A stretch of 64,000 nucleotides of DNA from positions 1-64,000 of the IMG/VR virus record IMGVR_UViG_3300032304_000826. One strand, given 5' to 3'. The stretch comes from a virus. Positions 57,770 through 64,000 of the stretch are shown here, one piece after another; within the stretch, counting starts at the first letter, position 1, and the number at the start of each line of letters is the position of its first letter. The translations under genes were made by a program, and so were the position numbers. A model generated the notes under the pieces. That model was not told the origin of the DNA, searched no databases, and worked only from the letters and a program-made list of their open reading frames with translations.

Positions 57770-59407
57770 TTACTTAAAGAAAGGGGATGCGCTTACCTCT
57801 ACGGTAGGCATAACCATCTCTTGAGTTAAAGAACAAGCTAGGGCCAATGCGTCCACAAAGTCGTCGTGAGCATGCGCCTCTTCAGGAGCCGCCACTAAGA
57901 AATTAGGACCCTTATATTGTACTTCCGCATCGGTCATTTGTTGGTAGAAACGCTTCCACATACGTAATCTTCTAGTTTTGGCGTGAGCTGGCCAAGATAT
58001 CATCTGGCGTTGAATTAGGGCTTGAAGGTGCTTCCAACGCTTTGACTGCTCTGTAGGGCTAGAAAGGGATGAGATTACCTGCGCCCTAGGTAGCAAAATC
58101 CTTAATCTTTGGGCTACGGCATCGCCTACTCCGTTAGAGTCCACAGCAACAGCCATGACGTCATAATTACCTAAAAAGTTAACTATTTGAAAATACTGTT
58201 CTTCCCAGTCATCCCCCTGGATTTCCATCCAGTTTAAGATGCGGTGGTCGTAGTATCCAAACTCATCTGGACGATCCCAGTCAACCCATACAACTGTAAC
58301 GACTGTTGAGTCCATTTTTCTAGCTGGGTCAATACCGACTACTACAGGAGATCTATGCCAGCTTTTGACAACTTCTTGGGAAGTATCGCCAAGGTCATCC
58401 ATAACAGATGAGGTAACGAACATTCCACGTTCTAGTAGCCATTTGCAGTTATAGGAGAGCTGGAACTCGTCAGAGTCCTCTCCAATACGCAACATCTCTT
58501 TTCTAATGAACTTCTCGTAATTAGGGTTAAATTTAGCTACATCTTTCCAGTCCCATTGAAAATGGTTCTGTCTAGAGGATCTGCCTGTCTGCCTACGCTT
58601 GTTTAGTTGAATAGACCTATAAAAGTTATTCTTATGTGTAGTTGGTGTTCCTGTCTTAACCATAGTCGCGTTGTAGTACGCGCCCATAGGAGCAATAGAC
58701 TTAGAGACGATAAAGTCATCTGCTTCTTGACATTCGTCAATAACCATCAAATGAAAAGACTTAGACTCAATCTTTGCACGTGGGTTAGCTGTCATCATCA
58801 TAAGAGATGATCCTGAGTTCTTTAATTTAATATTTCTTGTTACGCCGGGAGTTTTGACGGTCATGTCATCAATTTCAGCATCCCCTAGAACTTCTAGCGC
58901 ACGTTCGCTTGTTAAGCGGGATACCGTTCTAGAAAACAAAGTTTCTGCCTGAGCTTGAATAGGGGCGAACATTCCCACCCATATACCGTCTGCAAACTTA
59001 CTTAGTAGCTCTGGATACATTCTTGCTAGGCGAGGTAGCAGAACCATTAAGGTAGCGACAGTATCGGCTACGGTCTCTGATTTACCTGACTGACGTGAGG
59101 CTAAAGCTGTTACCTCTTCGCCATCGTTAACAATTACCGACTCAATAATGCGTCTAGCTAAAGGCTTTTGATATGGGTGCAGGTCATGGCCTACTAAGAT
59201 AACCATAAAATCCATGATCTTATTTACAAGTAGATTAACAAACTCTTTAGATAACTCATCAAGCTCGTCCTCTTTATGAAGCTTTTCAAACTCTTCTACG
59301 TCGTCGTAATCGTAATCTTCATTGGGCGCATGGTCGACTTGATCTAGATCTTCGAGTTCACTTTCTTCGTCATCCTCAAAGTCTTCAAAATCAAAATCTT
59401 CTTTCAT
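57770..59407 (-). CDS. terL: Terminase large subunit
   Basis: 545 residues. An acidic N-terminus (1-50) precedes the ATPase: Walker A SRQSGKS at 104-110, Walker B MVIDE at 221-225, coupling motif TGTP near 252-255. The nuclease has GIDPARKMDS (D360, D366), VAVDSNGVGD (D423) and a terminal HAHDDFVDALALA. It packages concatemeric DNA into the prohead. The start overlaps the upstream small gene as ATGA. No conventional small terminase is certain; candidates are the 75- and 111-residue genes just upstream. Confidence 0.93.
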   Translation of the reverse strand: MKEDFDFEDFEDDEESELEDLDQVDHAPNEDYDYDDVEEFEKLHKEDELDELSKEFVNLLVNKIMDFMVILVGHDLHPYQKPLARRIIESVIVNDGEEVTALASRQSGKSETVADTVATLMVLLPRLARMYPELLSKFADGIWVGMFAPIQAQAETLFSRTVSRLTSERALEVLGDAEIDDMTVKTPGVTRNIKLKNSGSSLMMMTANPRAKIESKSFHLMVIDECQEADDFIVSKSIAPMGAYYNATMVKTGTPTTHKNNFYRSIQLNKRRQTGRSSRQNHFQWDWKDVAKFNPNYEKFIRKEMLRIGEDSDEFQLSYNCKWLLERGMFVTSSVMDDLGDTSQEVVKSWHRSPVVVGIDPARKMDSTVVTVVWVDWDRPDEFGYYDHRILNWMEIQGDDWEEQYFQIVNFLGNYDVMAVAVDSNGVGDAVAQRLRILLPRAQVISSLSSPTEQSKRWKHLQALIQRQMISWPAHAKTRRLRMWKRFYQQMTDAEVQYKGPNFLVAAPEEAHAHDDFVDALALACSLTQEMVMPTVEVSASPFFK

Positions 59408-59631
59408 TGGGCCCTTTCACGTAAGGTATCGATTATCGCTTTAAGGGCTTCAATACCCACGTTTGCTTCTTCTAGATAGAAAGTGTCCCCACTTTTTTGC
59501 CAAGTGGCCAAGTTACGACTAACTGAATAAAGAGCGTTTTCTGACCAACCTACTAGTTCAGCACTAGGTAAGCTAGCAACTCTCTTTTCAAGCTTTGTTT
59601 TCTCTCTTTGTTCTTTCTTCTTTTTGAACAT
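59404..59631 (-). CDS. Small protein upstream of terminase (75 aa)
   Basis: Basic N-terminus (MFKKKKEQREKTKLEKR) then two helices (SAELVGWSENALYSVSRNLATWQ; EANVGIEALKAIIDTLRERA). Its stop overlaps terL as ATGA. Size and two-helix plan could suit a DNA-binding or small terminase accessory subunit, but no helix-turn-helix is obvious. It overlaps the upstream gene by 44 nt. Confidence 0.6.
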   Translation of the reverse strand: MFKKKKEQREKTKLEKRVASLPSAELVGWSENALYSVSRNLATWQKSGDTFYLEEANVGIEALKAIIDTLRERAQ

Positions 59632-59923
59632 TTAGTTCGTTCTCCAAATCCATAGACCTAATAAAATCCCAATCAACCTCATCCTTTTTCAAACCCCTAC
59701 CATTTATAGCGTAGGTTAGTGCTTGATTTTCTGAGTAACCGGTTTCTTTCCAGTGCCCTATAACTATAGCTTTACAGGTAAAGGGTACCCTAATTGCTAA
59801 CCCATGGCCTCTTCTGAATGGTGCGTCAATCTCCTGCGTATCTGCAGGTTCCCATAAACCTTTAGGCTTATATGGATAAGTAAGCTCGTGCCAGTAAAAA
59901 TTACCGAAGTCTCGTGTTCTCAT
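59588..59923 (-). CDS. Hypothetical protein (111 aa)
   Basis: Aromatic N-terminal half (FGNFYWHELTYPYKPKGLWEPADT), a central TCKAIVIGHWKETGYSENQALTYAINGRGL and a charged C-terminus. The middle could be a small helix-turn-helix-like domain. ATGA overlap with the upstream gene. Candidate small terminase, unproven. Confidence 0.5.
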   Translation of the reverse strand: MRTRDFGNFYWHELTYPYKPKGLWEPADTQEIDAPFRRGHGLAIRVPFTCKAIVIGHWKETGYSENQALTYAINGRGLKKDEVDWDFIRSMDLENELNVQKEERTKRENKA

Positions 59924-60543
59924 GTGTTCTTCTTTATCTGAAGGGCTCTTGCGCCTCTGTAGGCCAGGTACCGTAGTTTAGGGGGTAGGTCTGAAGTATT
60001 GGCAGGTCCTCTAGGTTTAAAGTTTAAATGATCTGATATGTAAGCCCACTTACTACTTAAACGTTTAAAGTCTCTCCACTCGTCAATACTAACGTCATAA
60101 TAGTTATAAATTGTAGAGTCTCTAAATACTAGCGTTAGTACTGATCTTTCTGGGGAGTAAGACGCCGCAACAGTTCTTGGCCTATCTATCATACTGGTTT
60201 GTGTTGGGACCTCTGTAAAATCCTCATCATCAAAAGATGCAGGGCTATATGCAGGGTCTTCTTCTGGATAGATAGCAAGGGCATCGTCGCCAGCTTTATA
60301 GGGCCCAGTTTGGTCAATGTTGTACCCAGCGCCTCTAGCGTCAATGTCTTTGTCTATATCCGACCCAAAGGTATCTAAAACCTCTGCGAAGTCATATCGG
60401 CCCTTTTCGTAAGCCTTACGAACATTTGCTGGCAAACCGTCTAAATACTTTTGCTGGTCTACTTGATTTCTTACACTACCAATCGCAGATCTTGCTTTTC
60501 TGGCAGCTATTTGTGCGGGAGTTAGTTTTTTTCTTTCTGCCAC
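59920..60543 (-). CDS. KTSC-domain protein (207 aa)
   Basis: From GTG 60543. N-terminal helices (TPAQIAARKARSAIGSVRNQVDQQKY), an acidic middle, and at about 120-175 the KTSC-like unit SMIDRPRTVAASYSPERSVLTLVFRDSTIYNYYDVSIDEWRDFKRLSS (a family with S-x-x-[IVL]-x-x-[VI]-x-Y-x-x-x-x-x-x-L-x-[VI]-x-F-x-x-[GS]-x-x-Y-x-Y-x-x-V). Known in many phages and bacteria, with roles in lysyl-tRNA synthetase-linked and head-related genes. ATGA overlap. Confidence 0.7.
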   Translation of the reverse strand: MAERKKLTPAQIAARKARSAIGSVRNQVDQQKYLDGLPANVRKAYEKGRYDFAEVLDTFGSDIDKDIDARGAGYNIDQTGPYKAGDDALAIYPEEDPAYSPASFDDEDFTEVPTQTSMIDRPRTVAASYSPERSVLTLVFRDSTIYNYYDVSIDEWRDFKRLSSKWAYISDHLNFKPRGPANTSDLPPKLRYLAYRGARALQIKKNT

Positions 60544-60547
60544 TTAA

Positions 60548-60811
60548 TCACTCCTCGCAAATATGCGTCTCAGTTTGAGATTCAGTTAGTACTAGTTGAC
60601 AAGCGTTACAGCTAAACCATTTTGATTCTTTGAAGTTATTCTGGGCCGTTCCTTCAACAGGAAGATCTTCTTCCCCGCTATCTGACTGGCGATCATATTC
60701 GTATATGATCTTTGGTTCAGCTAATAGCTCAGGTGGGAAAGGGCCCCTAGGTTGAGTTACCTTACCTGGTACTGGGTGCCCTTGACGAGTTATGATCCGT
60801 TCAATTCTCAT
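60548..60811 (-). CDS. Small zinc-finger protein (87 aa)
   Basis: C-terminal SCNACQLVLTESQTETHICEE carries C-x2-C...H-x-C, a zinc-finger-like site. The N-terminus (ERIITRQGHPVPGKVTQPRG) is Pro-rich and flexible. ATGA overlap with the upstream gene. It lies in the packaging operon; function unknown. Confidence 0.55.
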   Translation of the reverse strand: MRIERIITRQGHPVPGKVTQPRGPFPPELLAEPKIIYEYDRQSDSGEEDLPVEGTAQNNFKESKWFSCNACQLVLTESQTETHICEE

Positions 60812-60990
60812 TCAGCTGGCGATGCTTCAGGTTCTGCCTGTGCTTTTTTCTTTACCGGCTTAACTTCTTCTTCTTTTACTTCCTCTTTAATAGCTTCTTC
60901 AATTGAAGGCGCTGGAGGTGGTGTAACTACCGGTAGCTCGCTAACGGCATTAGTAATAGAGTTTTTATACTCTTCCCAAGATAATTTCAT
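60808..60990 (-). CDS. Small acidic protein, first gene of the minus-strand operon (60 aa)
   Basis: A Glu/Lys/Pro-rich protein (LSWEEYKNSITNAVSELP, then EEAIKEEVKEEEVKPVKKK). SD AGGAG lies 6 nt before the ATG. It is the first gene after the divergent control region, so its mRNA leads the packaging operon. Not recognised. Confidence 0.65.
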   Translation of the reverse strand: MKLSWEEYKNSITNAVSELPVVTPPPAPSIEEAIKEEVKEEEVKPVKKKAQAEPEASPAE

Positions 60991-61011
60991 ATGTAGCTCC
61001 TTTTCGACCCT

Positions 61012-61019
61012 AGTTTACA
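61012..61019 (-). promoter_or_regulatory. Candidate extended -10 for the packaging operon
   Basis: Minus-strand TGTAAACT, an extended -10-like element, lies about 20 nt upstream of the ATG at 60990 and leaves a leader that includes AGGAG. No good -35 is seen, so support is weak. Confidence 0.35.
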
Positions 61020-61050
61020 CGTAGTCTATGTTTTTTATCACACTCAACGG

Positions 61051-61080
61051 TTGCGTGACCCCTGTATTTACTGCTACGGT
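61051..61080 (+). promoter_or_regulatory. Candidate promoter P1 for the plus-strand lysozyme gene
   Basis: TTGCGT (61051-61056), 18-nt spacer, TACGGT (61075-61080), which fits the actinobacterial -10 pattern TAnnnT. The predicted start is at about 61087, exactly at the ATGGCCCAG palindrome. Confidence 0.4.
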
Positions 61081-61086
61081 ATATCC

Positions 61087-61108
61087 ATGGCCCAGGAGAC
61101 TGGGCCAT
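61087..61108. promoter_or_regulatory. 9-bp inverted repeat (possible operator or leader hairpin)
   Basis: ATGGCCCAG (61087-61095), loop GAGA, CTGGGCCAT (61100-61108): perfect 9-bp arms. As DNA it could be an operator overlapping the start of P1; as RNA it is a stable GNRA-looped hairpin. Confidence 0.6.
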
Positions 61109-61140
61109 CACTAACTACGTAACAAAAGGGTTGCAGTACG

Positions 61141-61164
61141 AACTTAACAGACAGACGTTAAGTT
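61141..61164. promoter_or_regulatory. 8-bp interrupted palindrome overlapping promoter P2
   Basis: AACTTAAC (61141-61148), 8-nt spacer AGACAGAC, GTTAAGTT (61157-61164): perfect arms with centres two helical turns wide (24 bp), as for many dimeric repressors. It overlaps the -35 of P2. Confidence 0.6.
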
Positions 61165-61191
61165 GCCTCATGTGAGTGACACACATAGGGT
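61163..61191 (+). promoter_or_regulatory. Candidate promoter P2 for the plus-strand lysozyme gene
   Basis: TTGCCT (61163-61168), 17-nt spacer, TAGGGT (61186-61191). This is the best -35/-10 pair near the GTG at 61222; transcription would start about 25 nt before it, leaving room for the AGGAG site. Confidence 0.5.
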
Positions 61192-61221
61192 CAGAACTGG
61201 CCTTCTAGCCTAGGAGATAGT

Positions 61222-61749
61222 GTGCAAGGTAATGCAAAACAGAAAATTGGAATACTCGTACTATGTGCCGCACTTCCGTGGATCCCTCCAGCTATAGCAG
61301 CTGAATCAGACGGATCTACCGTAACTGTGGCCGTGCCAGTAAAAACTGGCTTAGACCTATACAGAGACGCCACCGAGCTCTCAGACCATAACCTTAAAGA
61401 CCTACTCAGCCAGGTAGGGTTCGAAGGACAAGCTCTCAGGATTGCCTGGGCGGTTGCCAAGAAGGAATCTAACGGTCGTCCAAAAGCCCATAACGGAGAT
61501 ACAAGCACTGGAGATAATTCCTATGGAATTTTCCAGATAAACATGCTTGGTAGCCTAGGGGAAGCTAGGCGGGAGAAATTCAACCTAGAAAGTGACAAGG
61601 ATCTATTTGATCCGGTTAAGAACGCCGAAATTGCTTACCACATGACAAATGGTGGCAAAGACTGGTCTTCTTGGAAGATATACCCAGGACAGAATAACGG
61701 AGAACGATACGCGGACTTTTTACAAAAGTTCCCTAAAAATCAACTCTAA
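61222..61749 (+). CDS. Secreted lysozyme-like transglycosylase
   Basis: 175 residues from GTG 61222 with AGGAG 5 nt upstream. Residues 1-27 are a signal peptide (basic QGNAKQK, hydrophobic IGILVLCAALPWIPPAIAA) with predicted cleavage after AIAA. The mature part has WAVAKKESNGRPKA (putative catalytic Glu82), then DNSYGIFQINML, the lysozyme-like goose/SLT signature, ending DWSSWKIYPG. It is on the plus strand with its own promoters and terminator, unlike the CHAP endolysin. Secretion suggests wall remodelling, superinfection control or Sec-dependent lysis. Confidence 0.8.
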   Translation: MQGNAKQKIGILVLCAALPWIPPAIAAESDGSTVTVAVPVKTGLDLYRDATELSDHNLKDLLSQVGFEGQALRIAWAVAKKESNGRPKAHNGDTSTGDNSYGIFQINMLGSLGEARREKFNLESDKDLFDPVKNAEIAYHMTNGGKDWSSWKIYPGQNNGERYADFLQKFPKNQL

Positions 61750-61755
61750 ATAAAG

Positions 61756-61784
61756 AACCCCCGGCTAATAACCGGGGGTTTTTT
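61756..61784. terminator. Bidirectional intrinsic terminator
   Basis: AACCCCCGG/CCGGGGGTT 9-bp stem (61756-61764 and 61772-61780) with 7-nt loop, followed on the plus strand by TTTTTT and on the minus strand by TTCTTTATTTAG. It ends the plus-strand lysozyme gene and the minus-strand lysis operon at the same spot. Confidence 0.92.
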
Positions 61785-61785
61785 A

Positions 61786-61878
61786 TTAACGATTGGCCCA
61801 CCAATCTCCAATAATTACTGTTGCGAGTATTGAGGCAATAAATATTCCTTGGAAAGTGACGTGAGTTAGGTAATACAT
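61786..61878 (-). CDS. 30-residue single-membrane-span peptide
   Basis: Reads MYYLTHVTFQGIFIASILAT then VIIGDWWANR: one hydrophobic span (about 8-24) with a Trp-Trp-Arg edge. The ATG overlaps the endolysin stop as TAATG, and the stop at 61786 lies only 2 nt from the terminator. Position after endolysin suggests a pinholin or lysis-tuning peptide, but this is inferred from context and composition only. Confidence 0.55.
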   Translation of the reverse strand: MYYLTHVTFQGIFIASILATVIIGDWWANR

Positions 61879-62426
61879 TACTTACCGCAAGTTGGGCACT
61901 TAGCTGCTGCTGGAGCTGATCCAGCGGCTTTAAACTTTGGGCGACCAAAGCCTACGATTGAAATCATTTCACCGGCCTTGTTTTTCTTGAAAGCACGAAG
62001 TTTCTTAGATACTTGACCGCCATTGCGTTGTGAGCCCTTTTTATCTGGGCTAGTGTTTCCTTCAATGCACCAAACAGTCCCATCTTCATTATCTTTAACA
62101 ACAATGCCTACGTGACTAATGCGATCTACACCATCTGATGGAAAATCAAAATAAACGACATCCCCTGGTTCTGGATCTGCGATGTCTCCATCAATCCATG
62201 ACCCAGCTTTCTTAAATGCCTGTGCTCCACCTGGAGTGTAGACAGTGTTAGGAATCTTTACTCCAGCTTCGTTAGCACACCAGTTTACGAAAGATCCGCA
62301 CCATGGTTGAAAGTTAGCTTTTGTATAAGCTCCGTACTTTGTTTCGTTGTCCTTAGGACCTTCGATAGTACCTAGCTCTGCTGTAGCAACTTCAATAAGA
62401 CGAGCCGCTGTTCCTTGATCTGCCAT
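61878..62426 (-). CDS. CHAP-domain endolysin
   Basis: 182 residues. The CHAP amidase/endopeptidase core has QPWCGSFVNWCANEAG (nucleophile Cys43), EPGDVVYFDF and ISHVGIVV (His105), with acid or Asn after (EGNTSP near 122-126). CHAP enzymes cut peptidoglycan peptide bonds to release progeny. The C-terminus has KCPTCGK, possibly a metal or disulphide site, and no wall-binding domain. It lies between the holin candidate and the membrane peptide, a classical lysis cassette. No signal peptide. Confidence 0.85.
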   Translation of the reverse strand: MADQGTAARLIEVATAELGTIEGPKDNETKYGAYTKANFQPWCGSFVNWCANEAGVKIPNTVYTPGGAQAFKKAGSWIDGDIADPEPGDVVYFDFPSDGVDRISHVGIVVKDNEDGTVWCIEGNTSPDKKGSQRNGGQVSKKLRAFKKNKAGEMISIVGFGRPKFKAAGSAPAAAKCPTCGK

Positions 62427-62836
62427 TATTCTTTATCCCAATCTGTATCAACTGGCTGTGCTTCTGGCATTGCGCCATCTGGCTTTGCTGCCAAACGTGC
62501 TGCTGTAGCATCAATCTCTGCTTCAAGCTTCTTATCAGCCTGTGTGTTCTTAGCGTCCATCTCTTTGTTCTGTAGTTGAGCTGCCATAACGTCTTTAGCT
62601 CCAGAAGAACCAATAAGAATGCCCGCGAGGGTTCCTGTAATAAAAGTAGCGATGCTGCCTAGAACATTGAAGAACATCTTGTCATTTTCTGACTGTGCTC
62701 CAATTGGCTGTGTTACAAACAAAAGGCCATAAAGAATGCCGAGTGATGTGCATAGCAAGATTGTTCCTAGTGTGATACCTAGAATAAACTTTAATCTAGC
62801 ATCTAGATCTTGTGGTGTTAGCTTTTCTTTAGCCAT
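62426..62836 (-). CDS. Two-span membrane protein, holin candidate
   Basis: 136 residues. Two hydrophobic segments at about 17-41 (FILGITLGTILLCTSLGILYGLLF) and 56-77 (FNVLGSIATFITGTLAGILIGS) flank a short polar loop; a cytoplasmic, helical charged tail follows. Position immediately before the CHAP endolysin, with TAATG coupling, supports a class II-like holin. The long acidic tail is unusual for a holin. Confidence 0.65.
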   Translation of the reverse strand: MAKEKLTPQDLDARLKFILGITLGTILLCTSLGILYGLLFVTQPIGAQSENDKMFFNVLGSIATFITGTLAGILIGSSGAKDVMAAQLQNKEMDAKNTQADKKLEAEIDATAARLAAKPDGAMPEAQPVDTDWDKE

Positions 62837-63035
62837 TTGGTGTTCCTTCTGGTTGAGGGGTCTTAACTAAGTCTACAGGACAACTTCCTGAAGCAGTGCA
62901 AATAGGGGGCTTACATTCTGCGGTTTCCCAGTTTTTTGGGTCTTGGCAAGGATATCTATAGAAACCTTGATAGCTGCAGCTAGTTAATGAGCTAGCCAAT
63001 AGCAAAGCAGCTAAAGCATAGCCAATTTTTTTCAT
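62829..63035 (-). CDS. Small lipoprotein
   Basis: 68 residues. Signal peptide with lipobox: MKKIGYALAALLLASSLTSC, lipidated Cys at 20 (L-T-S-C). The mature part (YQGFYRYPCQDPKNWE...CKPPICTASGSCPVDL) has four more Cys, likely two disulphides. Similar short lipoproteins recur near lysis genes of phages; roles in spanin-like envelope steps or superinfection exclusion are possible but not shown. Confidence 0.75.
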   Translation of the reverse strand: MKKIGYALAALLLASSLTSCSYQGFYRYPCQDPKNWETAECKPPICTASGSCPVDLVKTPQPEGTPNG

Positions 63036-63202
63036 TCTTCATCCTTTGGGTTACGTAGCCGGTAAGTAACCGCCCACGCAAATAGTGTTCCAACAATCGC
63101 ATATCCTACAATGGTTTTAGCTGACCCGTCTAGAACAACCCAGGCAATAAACATGCCTAGTAGTGTCCATAGCTGGTCGATCATATCTCTAAGTACTTTC
63201 AC
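63032..63202 (-). CDS. Small two-span membrane protein (56 aa)
   Basis: GTG 63202 overlaps the upstream stop (GTGA) with AGGAG 9 nt before; its stop overlaps the lipoprotein start as ATGA. Two hydrophobic helices (LWTLLGMFIAWVVLDG and IVGYAIVGTLFAWAVTY) and a basic/acidic end (RLRNPKDEE). Could be a second holin or antiholin in this four-gene membrane cassette. Confidence 0.65.
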   Translation of the reverse strand: MKVLRDMIDQLWTLLGMFIAWVVLDGSAKTIVGYAIVGTLFAWAVTYRLRNPKDEE

Positions 63203-64000
63203 GGCTTACGTCTCCTAACGCCTTTAGATTCTCCAGAAGCGCCACCGCCACCAGAACTTCCGCCCCCACTACTTCCTCCTGTTGATCCTCCAGCAGCTCC
63301 AGCAGCCGCACCTACGGCATTCATAGCAGCTCCAGCAGCAACAACAGTTGCAACAACCATATCGGTTGCTTCTTTACGTTCTTCTTCGGACATATCAGCA
63401 CCGATACTTCCAAGTGCTTGTAGGGCTTCGCCCGGATCGCTAAATAATTCACCGATTAATTCCGCAGGGTTCTCTAGTAATACAAGGGCTGCAGCAACGT
63501 CTGCTGTAATTATAACTTCATTGCCGTTTTCATCCTGCCTAACCTCAACAGGGGTCTCTGGAGGTAGGTCCTGATAAACAATGCCCGCGTCTTGAATTTG
63601 CTCTTTAGTAAGAGTCTCACCTGGGGCTACGGACTCAATAAGCGCTTCTGCAACCAATTCTTTTTCAGCAGTAGTTAATTTACCGTCAGCAGCTAGCGCT
63701 TCAGATAGGGCGCCTACTTCTTCCGCAGTAACTTCTCCGTCTGCATTTAAAGCATCCATAACAGCCTCAGCATCGGCAGCCGAAAGCTTGCCGTCAGATA
63801 GGACATCTTCTACGGCAGATGTAACCTCTTCAGTTTCTGTGATAGGCTCTGGTTCTGGCTCTGGAGCAGGTTCCGGAGCAGTTTCTTCAATAGGAGGTTC
63901 TAATGGTTCTGTGGACGGATTTTCTGGCTCTGGCTCTGGTGTCACTGGTTCTGGTGCTGGTTCCTCGGGTGTGGAAGGTTCCTGAGGCTCCTCAGGCGCT
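63199..64000 (-). CDS. Pro/Glu-rich protein with acidic helical repeats, N-terminus off window
   Basis: Open to the right edge. The visible part opens with a Pro/Glu tract (PEPEPENPSTEPLEPP...), then three ~25-residue acidic repeats (LSDGKLSAADAEAVMDAL, LNADGEVTAEEVGALSEAL, LAADGKLTTAEKELVAEAL; EF-hand- or TerB-like D-G-x-[LV] turns), a mixed segment, an Ala-rich helix (MVVATVVAAGAAMNAVGAAAGAAGG) possibly a TM span, and a Ser/Gly tail. It resembles linker or wall-spanning proteins; position before the lysis genes may mean a virion or lysis role. Start lies beyond 64000. Confidence 0.6.
   Translation of the reverse strand, partial: APEEPQEPSTPEEPAPEPVTPEPEPENPSTEPLEPPIEETAPEPAPEPEPEPITETEEVTSAVEDVLSDGKLSAADAEAVMDALNADGEVTAEEVGALSEALAADGKLTTAEKELVAEALIESVAPGETLTKEQIQDAGIVYQDLPPETPVEVRQDENGNEVIITADVAAALVLLENPAELIGELFSDPGEALQALGSIGADMSEEERKEATDMVVATVVAAGAAMNAVGAAAGAAGGSTGGSSGGGSSGGGGASGESKGVRRRKP

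Larger units (their letters stand above)
60991..61221. promoter_or_regulatory. Divergent control region between packaging operon and plus-strand lysozyme gene
   Basis: The longest non-coding stretch of the window (231 nt) separates two genes that point apart. It contains candidate promoters for both directions and two interrupted palindromes listed separately. No open frame of gene-like character is seen. Confidence 0.7.

Noticed and set aside
1-64000. tRNA genes, rRNA, integrase or insertion sequences
   Set aside because: No cloverleaf, CCA-ended or transposase/integrase-like sequence was noticed; tRNA absence was judged only by eye and a covariance search would be needed to be certain.

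Overview
The window is a 64 kb slice of a tailed-phage genome with a contractile tail (myovirus type). Both ends are open: a Cas4-like nuclease gene runs off the left edge and a Pro/Glu-rich gene runs off the right. The host is very probably an actinobacterium, because two WhiB-like Fe-S regulators are present and that family is restricted to Actinobacteria and their phages. The DNA is only moderately GC-rich, and many genes overlap as ATGA, GTGA or TAATG. A small-genome freshwater lineage such as Nanopelagicales would fit, but that is inference.

Nearly everything is on the minus strand, so the genome reads from right to left. (1) 61786-64000, lysis: a Pro/Glu-rich repeat protein, small membrane proteins, a lipoprotein, a holin candidate, a CHAP endolysin and a 30-residue membrane peptide. 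(2) 60991-61785, a divergent control region with two interrupted palindromes and a plus-strand secreted lysozyme-like enzyme, ending in a strong terminator. (3) 52736-60990, packaging and head: small accessory genes, large terminase, portal, scaffold, major capsid protein. (4) 32733-52614, an adaptor followed by a very large tail-fibre/receptor-binding region. It holds collagen-like (Gly-Pro-Thr) proteins, glycine-rich adhesins, modular fibres and many small paralogues arranged as a duplicated cassette. A glycosyltransferase and a plus-strand carbamoyltransferase lie inside it. (5) 29672-32724, neck and connector genes with a nest of tiny Lys/Cys-rich proteins. (6) 13579-29623, sheath, tube, gp26-like chaperone with a probable programmed frameshift, tape measure with two wall-hydrolase domains, hub, spike, gp25-like wedge, J-like wedge and tail fibre. 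(7) 1-13269, replication and recombination: initiator, helicase loader, DnaB-like helicase, two WhiB proteins, primase, SNF2 helicase, ribbon-helix-helix protein, ssDNA-binding-like protein, family A polymerase, RecA, Holliday junction resolvase and Cas4-like nuclease.

The most unusual content is: a beta-sandwich protein interrupted by about 330 residues holding 36 cysteines; a possible virion glycan-decoration set (glycosyltransferase and carbamoyltransferase beside collagen-like Gly-Pro-Thr fibres); a symmetric divergent promoter at 39092-39098 whose two -10 elements each sit 6 nt from a start codon, suggesting leaderless mRNAs in both directions; a +1-type frameshift joining the two tail-chaperone frames; and a long nested inverted repeat between the polymerase and ssDNA-binding-like genes. 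No tRNA, rRNA, insertion sequence or CRISPR array was seen. No gene-free stretch exceeds 300 bases; the longest is the 231-base divergent region.
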